From Paractinoplanes maris (lineage in GTDB: Bacteria > Actinomycetota > Actinomycetes > Mycobacteriales > Micromonosporaceae), in NCBI RefSeq assembly GCF_023544465.1, contig NZ_JALPVL010000004.1:434001-498000 (forward strand): a DNA stretch of 64,000 nucleotides, in the 5' to 3' direction. The position numbers were made by a program, and so were the translations under genes. Of the stretch, positions 14,931-23,343 are shown one piece after another. Numbering within the stretch: the stretch's first letter is position 1; every line of letters begins with the position of its first letter. The notes under the pieces are model-generated. The model was not told the origin of the DNA, ran no database searches, and saw nothing but the letters and a program-made list of their open reading frames with translations.

Positions 14931-17897
14931 GTGCTGAACTCACCGGGTACGTCGCCGCCGAGCTCCGGGCGCCTGCGGGCGCTGCGGGCCACCGGCCTGC
15001 TCGAATCCCAGGACGTGCACGCGCTCGACCGGCTGACCAAGCTGGCCGCCCGCATGCTCGAAGCGCCCACCGCCCTCGTGTCGCTGGTCGACGAGGACCG
15101 GCAGCGCTTCGCGAGCGCGTACGGCCTGACCGGTGAGCTCGCCGAGACCCGGCAGACCCCGCTGTCCCACTCGTACTGCAAGTACGTCGTCGAGGACCAG
15201 GCCGCGCTGGTCGTGCCCGACGCCCGGCTCGACGCCCGCCTGCACGACAGTCCGGCGATCGGCGACTACAGCGCGATCGCCTACGCCGGCGTGCCGCTGC
15301 GCTCGCCCGACGGCTACGTGCTCGGGTCGTTCTGTGTGGCCGACTCGGTGCCGCGCCAGTGGAGCCGCGACGACCTGGCCGTGCTGCGCGACCTGGCCGA
15401 GTCGGCCGAGTCCGAGGTGGCGCTGCGGCTGGCCCGGGCCGAGCAGGAGATCTCGTCGGCCCGGCTGAGCGCGGTGCTGGGCGCGACCCACGACGCGTAC
15501 ATCTCGACCGACCTGACCGGCGAGGTGCTCGCCTGGAACGGCGCCGCCGAGCGGATGTTCGGATATCCGGTCGCCTACGCGGTGGGCCGCAACGTCGCCG
15601 ACCTGATCATCCCCGAGCGCTTCCGGGCCGACCACCTGGCCGGCCTGACGCGGGTCCGGGCCACCGGCGACTCCCAGCTCTCCGGGCAGCACCTGCGGAT
15701 CGCCGCGCTGACCAGCACCGGCCGCGAGTTCCCGGCCGAGATGACGCTGCAGGTCGTGGCCGAGCCCGGTGGCCCGGTCTGCCACGCGTTCGTGCACGAC
15801 ATCACCGGGCGTCTCGTCGCCACCAACGAGATGGAGCAGCACCGCAAGAAGCTCGACGAGGAGCACGCCTTCCTCGAGGCCGTGCTCGACAGCGTCGACG
15901 TCGGCATCGCGGCCTGCGACGTCGACGGCCGGATGACCCTGCTCAACCGGGCCGCCCGGACTCTCACCGGCCGGGAGACCACGCCCGACACGCCGGTCGA
16001 CGACTGGCTGGCCGCCTTCCCGGTGTACGAGCCGGACGGCCGCACGCTGGTGACGGACATGCCGCTGACCCGGGCCCACGCCGGTGAGATCGTCGAGGGC
16101 CGGCAGATGCTGGTCAAGACGCCGGACTCGTGGCGCCGGTTCGTCACCAACGGCCGGCCGATCGAGACCGGCGACCACCGCCGGCTCGGCGCCGTCGTGG
16201 CCTTCCACGACATCACCGAGGCGCACCGGGCCGAGGAGCTGCGCCGCGCCCGGCACGCGGTGGCGCAGGTCCTCTCCGAGGCCACCAACGCCAAGGACGC
16301 CGGCATCGAGGCGGTCGCCGCCATCACCAAGTCGCTCGGCTGGCTGTGCGGGGAGTACTGGCAGGTCACCGAGGACCGCAAGTCGATCGTGCGGCACAGC
16401 TCGCACACCACCGGGGACCGGGACCTGTCCGCCTTCACCGGCGACGACGCGCTCACCTTCGTGATGGGTGAGGGCCTGCCCGGGCTGGTCTGGGCCCGCA
16501 ACGGTGAGGTGTGGTGGGACACCAGCGAGATGCCGACCGACATGGTCGACCAGGGGCGCGCGACGCTGCACGAGGTCGGCATGCGGGTGGCGGTCGGCGT
16601 GCCGGTGCGCTCCGGCCGGCGGACCCTGGGCGTGCTCGCCTTCTACACCGACCAGGATCTGCCGTTCGACTCCGACACCGTGCAGATGCTCGACGCGGCC
16701 GCCGCTCACCTGGGCCGCTTCGTCGAGCGCCGCTGGGCCGAGGACATGTCGCTGGCCCTGGCCGACGCCCGGCGCAACTTCGACCGGATCGTCGCGCAGG
16801 TCAACGACTACGTCTGGACCGTCGAGGTGGCCGGCGGCGGCGAGCCGCGGCTGGTCTACGCCAGCCCGAACGGCGCGGCGGTCTTCGGCGGCCCGGTCAC
16901 GATCTCGGAACCGGTCATCCTGGCCGACCAGACTCATCGGGACGACCTGGAGATCCTGGCCGAGTTCAACCGGAAGCTGCTCGACGGTGAGCACGCCGAG
17001 ATGGAGTGCCGGGTCGTTGGTCTGGACGGTGTGGTCCGCTGGATCTGGACCCGCGCCGCCGCGCGCTTCGAGGGTGAGCGGTTCCTGGTCGACGGCCTCT
17101 CGACCGACGTGACCGAGCGCCACGAGCTCTCCGAGCAGCGCGAGCGCCTGCTCGACCAGGAGCGTGAGCAGGTCGAGAAGCTGCGCGAGCTCGACCGGAT
17201 GAAGGACGAGCTGTCCGCTGTCGTCATCCACGAACTCCGCAACCCGGTGGGCGTCATCAAGGCGTACACCGAGGTCCTGCTCGAGAGCCCGGTGCTGGCC
17301 GGCGCCGAGCGCAAGCACGCCACCGTCGTCGAGCGGACCACCCGGCACCTGCAGGGGCTGGTGGACGACCTGCTCGACCTGGCCCGGCTGGACGCCGGCC
17401 ACATCAGCATCGACCCGTCCCCGATGGCGGCCGACACCGTGCTGCGCGACGTGCTCTACAGCCACCACCTCAGCGCCGCCGCCAAGAAGCTGACCCTGAA
17501 CGCGGCGATCAAACCCGAGCTCGACGTGCTGGCCGACGCCCAGCGCCTGCGCCAGGCCCTGGACAACCTGATCTCCAACGCCGTCAAGTACACGCCCGAG
17601 GGCGGCACGGTGTCGGTGACCGCCGAGCACGACGGTGACGCCGTGGTGATCACGATCAGCGACAACGGCATCGGCATCCCCGCCGAGCAGTACCCGCACC
17701 TGTTCAGCCGCTTCTTCCGGGCCAGCAACGCCCAGAAGGCCGGCATCAAGGGCACGGGTCTGGGCCTGGCCGTCACCAAGGCGATCATCGACGCCCACGG
17801 TGGCTCGCTCACGGCCCGGCCGGCGGCCGGCGGCGGTACGGAGTTCGCGCTGTCCCTGCCGGCGTCGGAGCTCACCTTCGACGAGCGTCAGCGGTAG
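14931..17897 (+). CDS. Multi-sensor histidine kinase (GAF-PAS-PAS-GAF-PAS-HisKA-HATPase)
   Basis: 988 residues, no membrane helix, so a cytosolic sensor. Domains by eye: GAF about 20-170; PAS about 180-290 (ATHDAYISTDLTGEVLAWNGAAERMFGYP); PAS about 310-430; GAF about 440-600 (GIEAVAAITKSLGWLCGEYW); PAS about 620-735. HisKA has phosphorylated His in AVVIHELRNPVGVIKAYTEV near 767. HATPase_c has NLISNAVKYTPEGG, SDNGIGIPAEQ and KGTGLGLAVTKAI. It starts at GTG 14931. No receiver domain or response-regulator gene is adjacent, so it is an orphan kinase. GAF and PAS modules suggest redox, light or small-ligand sensing, but no cofactor residue can be assigned with confidence. Confidence 0.92.
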   Translation: MLNSPGTSPPSSGRLRALRATGLLESQDVHALDRLTKLAARMLEAPTALVSLVDEDRQRFASAYGLTGELAETRQTPLSHSYCKYVVEDQAALVVPDARLDARLHDSPAIGDYSAIAYAGVPLRSPDGYVLGSFCVADSVPRQWSRDDLAVLRDLAESAESEVALRLARAEQEISSARLSAVLGATHDAYISTDLTGEVLAWNGAAERMFGYPVAYAVGRNVADLIIPERFRADHLAGLTRVRATGDSQLSGQHLRIAALTSTGREFPAEMTLQVVAEPGGPVCHAFVHDITGRLVATNEMEQHRKKLDEEHAFLEAVLDSVDVGIAACDVDGRMTLLNRAARTLTGRETTPDTPVDDWLAAFPVYEPDGRTLVTDMPLTRAHAGEIVEGRQMLVKTPDSWRRFVTNGRPIETGDHRRLGAVVAFHDITEAHRAEELRRARHAVAQVLSEATNAKDAGIEAVAAITKSLGWLCGEYWQVTEDRKSIVRHSSHTTGDRDLSAFTGDDALTFVMGEGLPGLVWARNGEVWWDTSEMPTDMVDQGRATLHEVGMRVAVGVPVRSGRRTLGVLAFYTDQDLPFDSDTVQMLDAAAAHLGRFVERRWAEDMSLALADARRNFDRIVAQVNDYVWTVEVAGGGEPRLVYASPNGAAVFGGPVTISEPVILADQTHRDDLEILAEFNRKLLDGEHAEMECRVVGLDGVVRWIWTRAAARFEGERFLVDGLSTDVTERHELSEQRERLLDQEREQVEKLRELDRMKDELSAVVIHELRNPVGVIKAYTEVLLESPVLAGAERKHATVVERTTRHLQGLVDDLLDLARLDAGHISIDPSPMAADTVLRDVLYSHHLSAAAKKLTLNAAIKPELDVLADAQRLRQALDNLISNAVKYTPEGGTVSVTAEHDGDAVVITISDNGIGIPAEQYPHLFSRFFRASNAQKAGIKGTGLGLAVTKAIIDAHGGSLTARPAAGGGTEFALSLPASELTFDERQR

Positions 17898-17902
17898 TCG
17901 TT

Positions 17903-17933
17903 CGTGCCCGTTTGGGGTGATCGTCCGGGCACG
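17903..17933 (+). terminator. Hairpin after the multi-sensor kinase
   Basis: An 8-bp perfect stem (CGTGCCCG, 17903-17910, with CGGGCACG, 17926-17933) begins 6 bases past the stop codon. The loop is 15 bases and there is no U tract. Confidence 0.6.
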
Positions 17934-18049
17934 CTGTACTGACGTCGGCTGACCCCCTGTTGTCGTGCACAATCGGCTGTGTCAACACATGTGACACACG
18001 GCAGTGGCACGCTGATGGTGGTCGACGGCTGACGGGGGTGAGGCAGGGC

Positions 18050-20656
18050 GTGGCGGAGCGCTTACGGCTGGCGCAGGCCGACTCGGGCGAGCAGCCGTGG
18101 CGGGCCTGGGGGCCCTACCTGGCTGAGCGGGCGTGGGGCACGGTTCGCGAGGACTACAGCGAGCACGGCACCGCCTGGGACTACTTCCCGCACGACCATG
18201 CGCGCTCCCGGGCCTACCGGTGGAACGACGACGGCATGGCCGGGGTCTGTGACGAGCGGCAGACGTTCTGCTTCGCGCTCGCCCTGTGGAACGGGCAGGA
18301 CCCGATCCTCAAGGAGCGCATGTTCGGCCTCGGCGGCGACGGCGGCAACCACGGCGAGGACGCCAAGGAGTACTGGTGGTATCAGGACTCCACGCCCACC
18401 CACTCGTGGATGAGCTGGCGCTACCACTATCCGCAAGACCCTTTCCCGTACGACGAACTGGTGCGCGTCAACGGGCAGCGCTCCCGCGCCGAGGCCGAGT
18501 ACGAACTGGTCGACACCGGGGTCTTCGACGACGACCGCTTCTGGGTGGTGACCGTCGACTACGCCAAGGCCTCCCCCCGCGACCTGTGCGTCGCCGTCAC
18601 CGTCGCCAACCGCGGCCCCGACGAGGCCACCCTGCACGTGCTGCCGACGCTCTGGTTCCGCAACACCTGGTCGTGGGGCCTGCCCAACCGTCCCGTGCCC
18701 AGCCTGACCGGGCGCCCGGGCCGCCTCGCCGGCGCCCACCGCACGCTCGGCCACCTGGTGCTCGAAGGGGAGGGCGAGGCCGCCGCGCTGCTGTGCGACA
18801 ACGAGACCAACGCGCAGCGGCTGTGGGGCCAGCCCGGCAAGAGCTTGTTCCCCAAGGACGGGATCAACGACCACGTCGTCGCGGGGGCACCGACGGTCAA
18901 CCCGGCCGGGGTGGGCACCAAGGGCGCGCTGCATTACGTGCTCACGCTCGGGCCGGGGGAGAGCCGGACCATCCGGCTGCGCCTGACCCAGGACGACGAC
19001 CCGATCGACGGCCTCGACCTGGGCGACGACTGGGCGTACGTCATGCGCGGCCGCAAAGCCGAGGCCGACGACTACTTCGCCGAGGTGATCCCGGCCGGGG
19101 CCTCGCCCGAGGAGGCCACCGTGGCCCGCCAGGGCATCGCCGGGCTGATGTGGGGCAAGCAGTTCTACCACTTCGACGTGAAGCAGTGGCTCACCGGCGA
19201 CCCCGGCTCGGCCCCGCCGCCCCCGGGCCGGCGCTACGGGCGCAACAACGCCTGGTGGCACATGAACAGCTTCGACGTCATCTCGATGCCCGACCCGTGG
19301 GAGTACCCCTGGTACGCCGCCTGGGATCTGGCGTTCCACTGTGTCTCGATCGCCCGGGTCGACCCGTCCTTCGCCAAGTCCCAGCTGCTGTTGCTGCTCC
19401 GCGAGTGGTACATGCACCCCAACGGTCAGATTCCCGCGTACGAGTGGGCCTTCGGGGACGTGAATCCGCCGGTGCACGCCTGGGCGGCGCTGCGCGTGTT
19501 CGAGATCGACGGCGGGCGCGACCACGACTTCCTGGGCCGCGTCATGCACAAGCTGCTGCTCAACTTCACCTGGTGGGTCAACCGCAAGGACGTGGGCGGC
19601 AACAACGTGTTCGAGGGCGGCTTCCTCGGGCTCGACAACGTGGGCCCGTTCGACCGGTCGGCGGCGCTGCCGGTCGCCGGTGTGCTGGAGCAGTCCGACG
19701 GCACGGGCTGGATGGCGATGTACGCGCTCAACCTGCTCGACATGGCGATCCGGCTCGCGCTGCACGACCGCACCTACGAGGACATGGCGACGAAGTTCTT
19801 CGAGCACTTCGCGTACATCGCCGAGGCGGCCTACCGGCAGGGCCTGTGGGACGACGAGGACTGCTTCTTCTACGACCAGCTGCGCCTGCCCGACGGGCAC
19901 AAGCTGCCGCTCAAGGTGCGCTCGATCGTCGGGCTGCTGCCGCTGGCCGCCACCACCCGGCTGACCAAGACGACCCTCGACCGGCTGCCCGAGCTTCACG
20001 CCCGGCTGCGGTGGCTGCAGGCGTCGCAGGGGGAGTACGCCGACGTGATCAGCGCCCGCCGGCTGTCGGCCCAGGGTGTCCAGCAGCGCCTGCTGGCCAT
20101 GGTCGGGCAGGACCAGCTGCTGCGGATCCTGGCCCGCATGCTCGACCCGGAGGAGTTCCTCTCGGCGTACGGGATCCGGACCTTGTCCCGCAGTCACCTG
20201 GAGAAACCGTTCACCGTCTCGCTGGGCGGGTCGGACTTCACGGTCGGCTATGAGCCCGCCGAGAGCACGAGCGGGCTGTTCGGCGGCAACTCGAACTGGC
20301 GCGGCCCGGTCTGGATGCCGGTCAACTACCTGCTCATCGAGGCCCTGCGGGAGTACGCGGACTTCTTCGGCGACGACATGAAGGCCGAGTACCCGACCGG
20401 CTCGCAACGCAAGATGCCGCTGGCCGACGTGGCCGACGACATCTCGCGCCGCCTGATCTCCCTCTTCCTGCCCGGCCCGGACGGCCGGCGCCCCATCTAC
20501 GGCGCCAGCGAGATCCTGCAGTCCCACCCCGACTGGAAGGACCTGATCGTCTTCCCCGAGTACTTCCACGGCGACAACGGCGCCGGCCTCGGGGCCTGGC
20601 ACCAGACCGGCTGGACCGCCCTGGTCGTCGACCTGATCCTCACCCTGCGCCGCTGA
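18050..20656 (+). CDS. GH63-like (alpha/alpha)6 glucosidase
   Basis: 868 residues from GTG 18050 (VAERLRLAQADSGEQ); GTG 18038 is an alternative. The N-terminal region (RAWGPYLAERAWGTVREDYSEHGTAWDYFPHDHARSRAYRW) and the C-terminal (alpha/alpha)6-barrel motifs are those of bacterial relatives of mannosyl-oligosaccharide glucosidase (GH63). Barrel motifs include YPWYAAWDLAFHCVSIARVDP, GQIPAYEWAFGDVNPPVHAWAALRVF and SNWRGPVWMPVNYLLIEALR. It has no signal peptide and is therefore cytosolic. It probably hydrolyses an alpha-glucoside or alpha-mannoside such as a glucosylglycerate-type solute or oligosaccharide. It stands alone and converges with the regulator downstream, overlapping it by 17 bases. 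Confidence 0.87.
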   Translation: MAERLRLAQADSGEQPWRAWGPYLAERAWGTVREDYSEHGTAWDYFPHDHARSRAYRWNDDGMAGVCDERQTFCFALALWNGQDPILKERMFGLGGDGGNHGEDAKEYWWYQDSTPTHSWMSWRYHYPQDPFPYDELVRVNGQRSRAEAEYELVDTGVFDDDRFWVVTVDYAKASPRDLCVAVTVANRGPDEATLHVLPTLWFRNTWSWGLPNRPVPSLTGRPGRLAGAHRTLGHLVLEGEGEAAALLCDNETNAQRLWGQPGKSLFPKDGINDHVVAGAPTVNPAGVGTKGALHYVLTLGPGESRTIRLRLTQDDDPIDGLDLGDDWAYVMRGRKAEADDYFAEVIPAGASPEEATVARQGIAGLMWGKQFYHFDVKQWLTGDPGSAPPPPGRRYGRNNAWWHMNSFDVISMPDPWEYPWYAAWDLAFHCVSIARVDPSFAKSQLLLLLREWYMHPNGQIPAYEWAFGDVNPPVHAWAALRVFEIDGGRDHDFLGRVMHKLLLNFTWWVNRKDVGGNNVFEGGFLGLDNVGPFDRSAALPVAGVLEQSDGTGWMAMYALNLLDMAIRLALHDRTYEDMATKFFEHFAYIAEAAYRQGLWDDEDCFFYDQLRLPDGHKLPLKVRSIVGLLPLAATTRLTKTTLDRLPELHARLRWLQASQGEYADVISARRLSAQGVQQRLLAMVGQDQLLRILARMLDPEEFLSAYGIRTLSRSHLEKPFTVSLGGSDFTVGYEPAESTSGLFGGNSNWRGPVWMPVNYLLIEALREYADFFGDDMKAEYPTGSQRKMPLADVADDISRRLISLFLPGPDGRRPIYGASEILQSHPDWKDLIVFPEYFHGDNGAGLGAWHQTGWTALVVDLILTLRR

Positions 20657-20945
20657 CGAAGCTCTCGCCCAGCAGCGCCCGCAGGGCTGCCCCGTGGGCC
20701 CGGAGAGCCTCCCGGCCCCCGGCGGTGAGCGCCACGGTGGCGCGGCGGCCGTTCCGGTGCAACTCGACGTAGCCGGCCTCCTGCAGCGTGCCGATCTGCT
20801 TGCTGAGCGCCGAGTCGCTGAGCCCGGTGGCCTCGCGCAGATAGCCGAACTCGACGTGGACGGCCGGCGCGAGCAGCGACACGATGGTCAGCCGCACCGG
20901 CGCGTGCAGCAGCTCGTTGAAGCCCGGCGGATGCAGCGAGCTCAT
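20640..20945 (-). CDS. Winged-helix transcriptional regulator (MarR/ArsR-like)
   Basis: 101 residues. It has a winged helix of the transcriptional-regulator type often found beside two-helix membrane proteins: ELLHAPVRLTIVSLLAPAVHVEFGYLREATGLSDSALSKQIGTLQEAGYVELHRNGRRATVALT. The DNA-recognition helix is SDSALSKQIGTLQ and a basic wing follows. Its ATG overlaps the stop of the upstream membrane protein (ATGA), so the two are translated together. The operator at 21411-21427 ahead of the operon is a good candidate for autorepression. Confidence 0.87.
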   Translation of the reverse strand: MSSLHPPGFNELLHAPVRLTIVSLLAPAVHVEFGYLREATGLSDSALSKQIGTLQEAGYVELHRNGRRATVALTAGGREALRAHGAALRALLGESFVSGAG

Positions 20946-21382
20946 GCCGGCCGCCGCCGGGTGGCCGCCGCCTGCGTACGCCCCATGGCCGCCACCCACA
21001 CCGCGCCGGCCGCCAGGCCGCTGATCGTGCCGGCGACGGGGACGTCGAGCAGGCGCAGAATCGTGCCGATGACGATCCCCGTGCCGACCACCGCGACCCC
21101 GAAGAGCAGGATCGGCGCCAACCGGAGACTCGACATCCGCAGGCGGATGCCGGTGGAGCGCTCCAGTGCCCAGGCCAGCGACAGGACCGCCACGAAGCCG
21201 GCGGCCGTCATCACCGTCGACGCCGGCCGGGTCACGTCGGAGCCGGCCCAGGCGAGGGCCAGCGCAGCCGCGCCGCCATAGGTGAACCAGGCCGGGATGT
21301 GCAGAGGGCCGCCCCGGTCGAGCGTCTCCTGCCGGCGCTTCTCGATCTCGGCCAGAGCGTTCGAGGCCTCGTCGATGTCCAT
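20942..21382 (-). CDS. Membrane protein co-expressed with the winged-helix regulator
   Basis: 146 residues from the ATG at 21382, with GGGAGG six bases upstream. An N-terminal helix (DIDEASNALAEIEKRRQETLDRGG) precedes four hydrophobic segments: PAWFTYGGAAALALAWAGS, VMTAAGFVAVLSLAWALE, LAPILLFGVAVVGTGIVIGTIL and TISGLAAGAVWVAAMG. It resembles actinobacterial integral membrane proteins that pair with a small DNA-binding protein. It may sense or modulate the regulator, but no function is known. The next gene follows at ATGA. Confidence 0.8.
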   Translation of the reverse strand: MDIDEASNALAEIEKRRQETLDRGGPLHIPAWFTYGGAAALALAWAGSDVTRPASTVMTAAGFVAVLSLAWALERSTGIRLRMSSLRLAPILLFGVAVVGTGIVIGTILRLLDVPVAGTISGLAAGAVWVAAMGRTQAAATRRRPA

Positions 21383-21410
21383 GTGCTGCCTCCCGGAGAG
21401 AAGTCCAACT

Positions 21411-21453
21411 GTTTCCATGGAGGAAACTATCAGAACTCTTTCCGTGACGGCAA
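21411..21453 (-). promoter_or_regulatory. Promoter and operator of the regulator/membrane-protein operon
   Basis: On the minus strand, TTGCCG (21448-21453) and GATAGT (21426-21431) are spaced by 16 bases. An inverted repeat GTTTCC-5-GGAAAC (21411-21427) touches the -10 and covers the likely transcription start, as expected for an autorepressor site. Confidence 0.5.
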
Positions 21454-21533
21454 CAGTCGGCCGCGGGTTTCTCGCGCCGGCCGCCGGGGTACACACAGGA
21501 CATCAGTAAATCGTTACGGGGAAAGGGAATCCG

Positions 21534-21785
21534 ATGACTCAGGTGACGACCCGCCGCAGTGGCAGCATGACCGGTGCCCGCGTGTGCACGATCATCGCGT
21601 TCGTTTTCGCCGCCGTGGCGGTCTTCTTCGTCCCGGTGGTCTTCGGGCTGGCCGCGGTGGTGCTCGGCCTGGTCGGTGGGTTCCTCGGTGACCGCCCGCT
21701 CGGCTGGTACGCCGCCGCGGCCGGTGTCGCCGGTGGTGTGCTCGGCGTCCTGCTGGGCACGCTGGTGGTCAACGCCGCGAGCTGA
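21534..21785 (+). CDS. Small membrane protein
   Basis: 83 residues with two to three hydrophobic helices: RVCTIIAFVFAAVAVFFVPVVFGLAAVVLGLVGGFL, then WYAAAAGVAGGVLGVLLGTLVV. Glycine-rich helix-packing patterns resemble DUF4190-type proteins. The start is supported by GGGGAAAGGGA upstream. The function is unknown. It diverges from the regulator operon and ends at a bidirectional terminator. Confidence 0.75.
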   Translation: MTQVTTRRSGSMTGARVCTIIAFVFAAVAVFFVPVVFGLAAVVLGLVGGFLGDRPLGWYAAAAGVAGGVLGVLLGTLVVNAAS

Positions 21786-21796
21786 CCCGCAGTCTG

Positions 21797-21836
21797 CTTC
21801 CCGCGCCGGGGATTCCACCCTCCCGGGCGCGGGAAG
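21797..21836. terminator. Bidirectional terminator hairpin
   Basis: An 11-bp perfect stem (CTTCCCGCGCC, 21797-21807, with its complement at 21826-21836) lies between two convergent small genes. Confidence 0.75.
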
Positions 21837-21844
21837 TTCGCTGT

Positions 21845-22057
21845 CTACACCCGCGACGGGAACGACAGGCGGATGCGCGCGCCGGTCAGCGGCTCGGTCC
21901 GCCGCGAGGTCGTGACCGCCGCGGGAACGGTGGGGCAGACCGGGCACTCGCGGGTCACGCCGCAGCGGCCGCAGAACTCGTTGGTCTTCTTGAAACACAC
22001 GAAGCCGGTCAGGAAGCCGGCCAGCAGGGCGGCCCCGACGGCGATGCCGAGAATCAT
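21845..22057 (-). CDS. Small membrane protein with a zinc-ribbon-like cysteine cluster
   Basis: 70 residues. One membrane helix (ILGIAVGAALLAGFLTGFVCF) is followed by CGRCGVTRECPVCP, two CxxC knuckles that could hold zinc or iron. The tail is basic. GGAGGGAGAG precedes the ATG. I do not recognise a named family. It diverges from the LLM oxidoreductase. Confidence 0.7.
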   Translation of the reverse strand: MILGIAVGAALLAGFLTGFVCFKKTNEFCGRCGVTRECPVCPTVPAAVTTSRRTEPLTGARIRLSFPSRV

Positions 22058-22123
22058 GAGACTCTCCCTCCGCGCTTTGTTGTCAAACGAGCTTCGGAGC
22101 CGGTGGGTTCATAGGATCGGTGC

Positions 22124-22954
22124 ATGGATTTCGGAGTTGGATACTTCCCCACCCATGACGGATTGCGGCCCGGCGAGATCGCCCGGCGGGCCGAGGAGCG
22201 CGGCCACAGCGCGCTGTTCTTCGCCGAGCACACCCACATCCCGGCGAGCCGGGAGAGTCCCTGGCCCGGTGGGGCCCAGCTGCCGCAGAAGTACTGGCAC
22301 ACGTATGACCTGTTCGTGGCGCTGACGGCGGCCGCCGAGGCGACCAGCCGGCTGCGCATCGGCAGCGGTGTGTGCCTGGTGACCGAGCGCGACCCGATCA
22401 CCACGGCCAAGGAGGTCGCGAGCGTCGACCACCTCAGCGGCGGGCGGTTCGAGTTCGGCGTCGGCCTGGGGTGGAACCGCGAGGAGATGCGCAACCACGG
22501 CACCGACCCGCGCCGGCGGGTGCCGATCATGACCGAGCGGCTCCGGGCCATGCGCGAGATCTGGACGCACGACGAGGCCAGCTTCCACGGCGAGTACGTC
22601 GACTTCGACCGGATCTGGTCGTATCCCAAGCCGGCCCAGCGCCCGCACCCGCCGATCCTGATCGGTGGTGGCGGGCCGACGGTCCTCGACCGGGTGCTCG
22701 ACCACGGCGACGGCTGGTTCCCGCAGTGGCACGACGAGAACGTGTTCGACCGGATCGCCGAGCTGCGCGCCCGGGCCGACCGCTACCTGCAGGTGCAGAT
22801 GCTCAGCGTGCCGGCCGACCCGAAGGCGCTGGAGCGGTGCGAGCGGGCCGGCGTCGAGCGGGTCTCGGTGTGGCTGCCGTCCGGGCCGTGGAGCGTCGTC
22901 GAGCCGGCGCTGGAGAAGTGGGAGGCGGCCATCGGCGAGCTGACCGGGCGGTGA
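22124..22954 (+). CDS. LLM-class F420-dependent oxidoreductase
   Basis: 276 residues with the luciferase-like TIM-barrel pattern: MDFGVGYFPTHDGLRPGEIARRAEERGHSALFFAEHTHIP at the N-terminus, LRIGSGVCLVTERDPITTAKEVASVDHLSGGRFEFGVGLGW, and PHPPILIGGGGPTVLDRVLDHGDGW. Such enzymes use coenzyme F420 (or FMN) for hydride transfer. The next gene, a PPOX-class F420 enzyme, overlaps the stop by GTGA, which strengthens the F420 assignment. The substrate is unknown. Confidence 0.9.
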   Translation: MDFGVGYFPTHDGLRPGEIARRAEERGHSALFFAEHTHIPASRESPWPGGAQLPQKYWHTYDLFVALTAAAEATSRLRIGSGVCLVTERDPITTAKEVASVDHLSGGRFEFGVGLGWNREEMRNHGTDPRRRVPIMTERLRAMREIWTHDEASFHGEYVDFDRIWSYPKPAQRPHPPILIGGGGPTVLDRVLDHGDGWFPQWHDENVFDRIAELRARADRYLQVQMLSVPADPKALERCERAGVERVSVWLPSGPWSVVEPALEKWEAAIGELTGR

Positions 22955-23343
22955 CCCCGGCCCAGCGGTTCGCCTCGGTGCCGGTGGCGCGGCTGGCCAC
23001 GGTCGGCGCGGACGGCGCCCCGCACCTGGTGCCGATCGTCTTCGCGCTGGTCGGCGAGGACGTGATCGTGTCGGCGGTGGACGGGAAGCCGAAGCGCACG
23101 CGGGCGTTGCGGCGGCTGGCCAACATCGCGGGCGAGCCGCGGGTGAGCGTGCTGGCCGACCACTACGAGCCGGACTGGTCGCGGTTGTGGTGGGTGCGCG
23201 CCGACGGGGTGGCGCGCGTCCGCCCGGCGTACCCGGAAGGTCTCGAAGCCCTGGTGGAGCGCTATCCGCAGTATCGGGCGACGCCGCCCGCCGGGCCGTT
23301 CGTCGAGATCACCGTCGAGCGGTGGGCGACCTGGGTCAGCTGA
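22951..23343 (+). CDS. PPOX-class F420-dependent oxidoreductase (TIGR03668-like)
   Basis: 130 residues starting at GTG 22951, overlapping the LLM stop codon. It has the split beta-barrel flavin/F420-binding fold (RFASVPVARLATVGADGAPHLVPIVFALVGEDVIVSAVDGKPKRTRALRRLANI). It ends with the RWATWV motif seen in the TIGR03668 subfamily. It is translationally coupled to the LLM enzyme, so both probably act on one substrate or pathway. The 3' end overlaps the convergent sigma gene by 8 bases. Confidence 0.88.
   Translation: MTPAQRFASVPVARLATVGADGAPHLVPIVFALVGEDVIVSAVDGKPKRTRALRRLANIAGEPRVSVLADHYEPDWSRLWWVRADGVARVRPAYPEGLEALVERYPQYRATPPAGPFVEITVERWATWVS

Noticed and set aside
14940..17972. A 1010-codon minus-strand frame opposite the multi-sensor kinase
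   Set aside because: The opposite strand encodes clear GAF, PAS, HisKA and HATPase motifs; the antisense frame has none.
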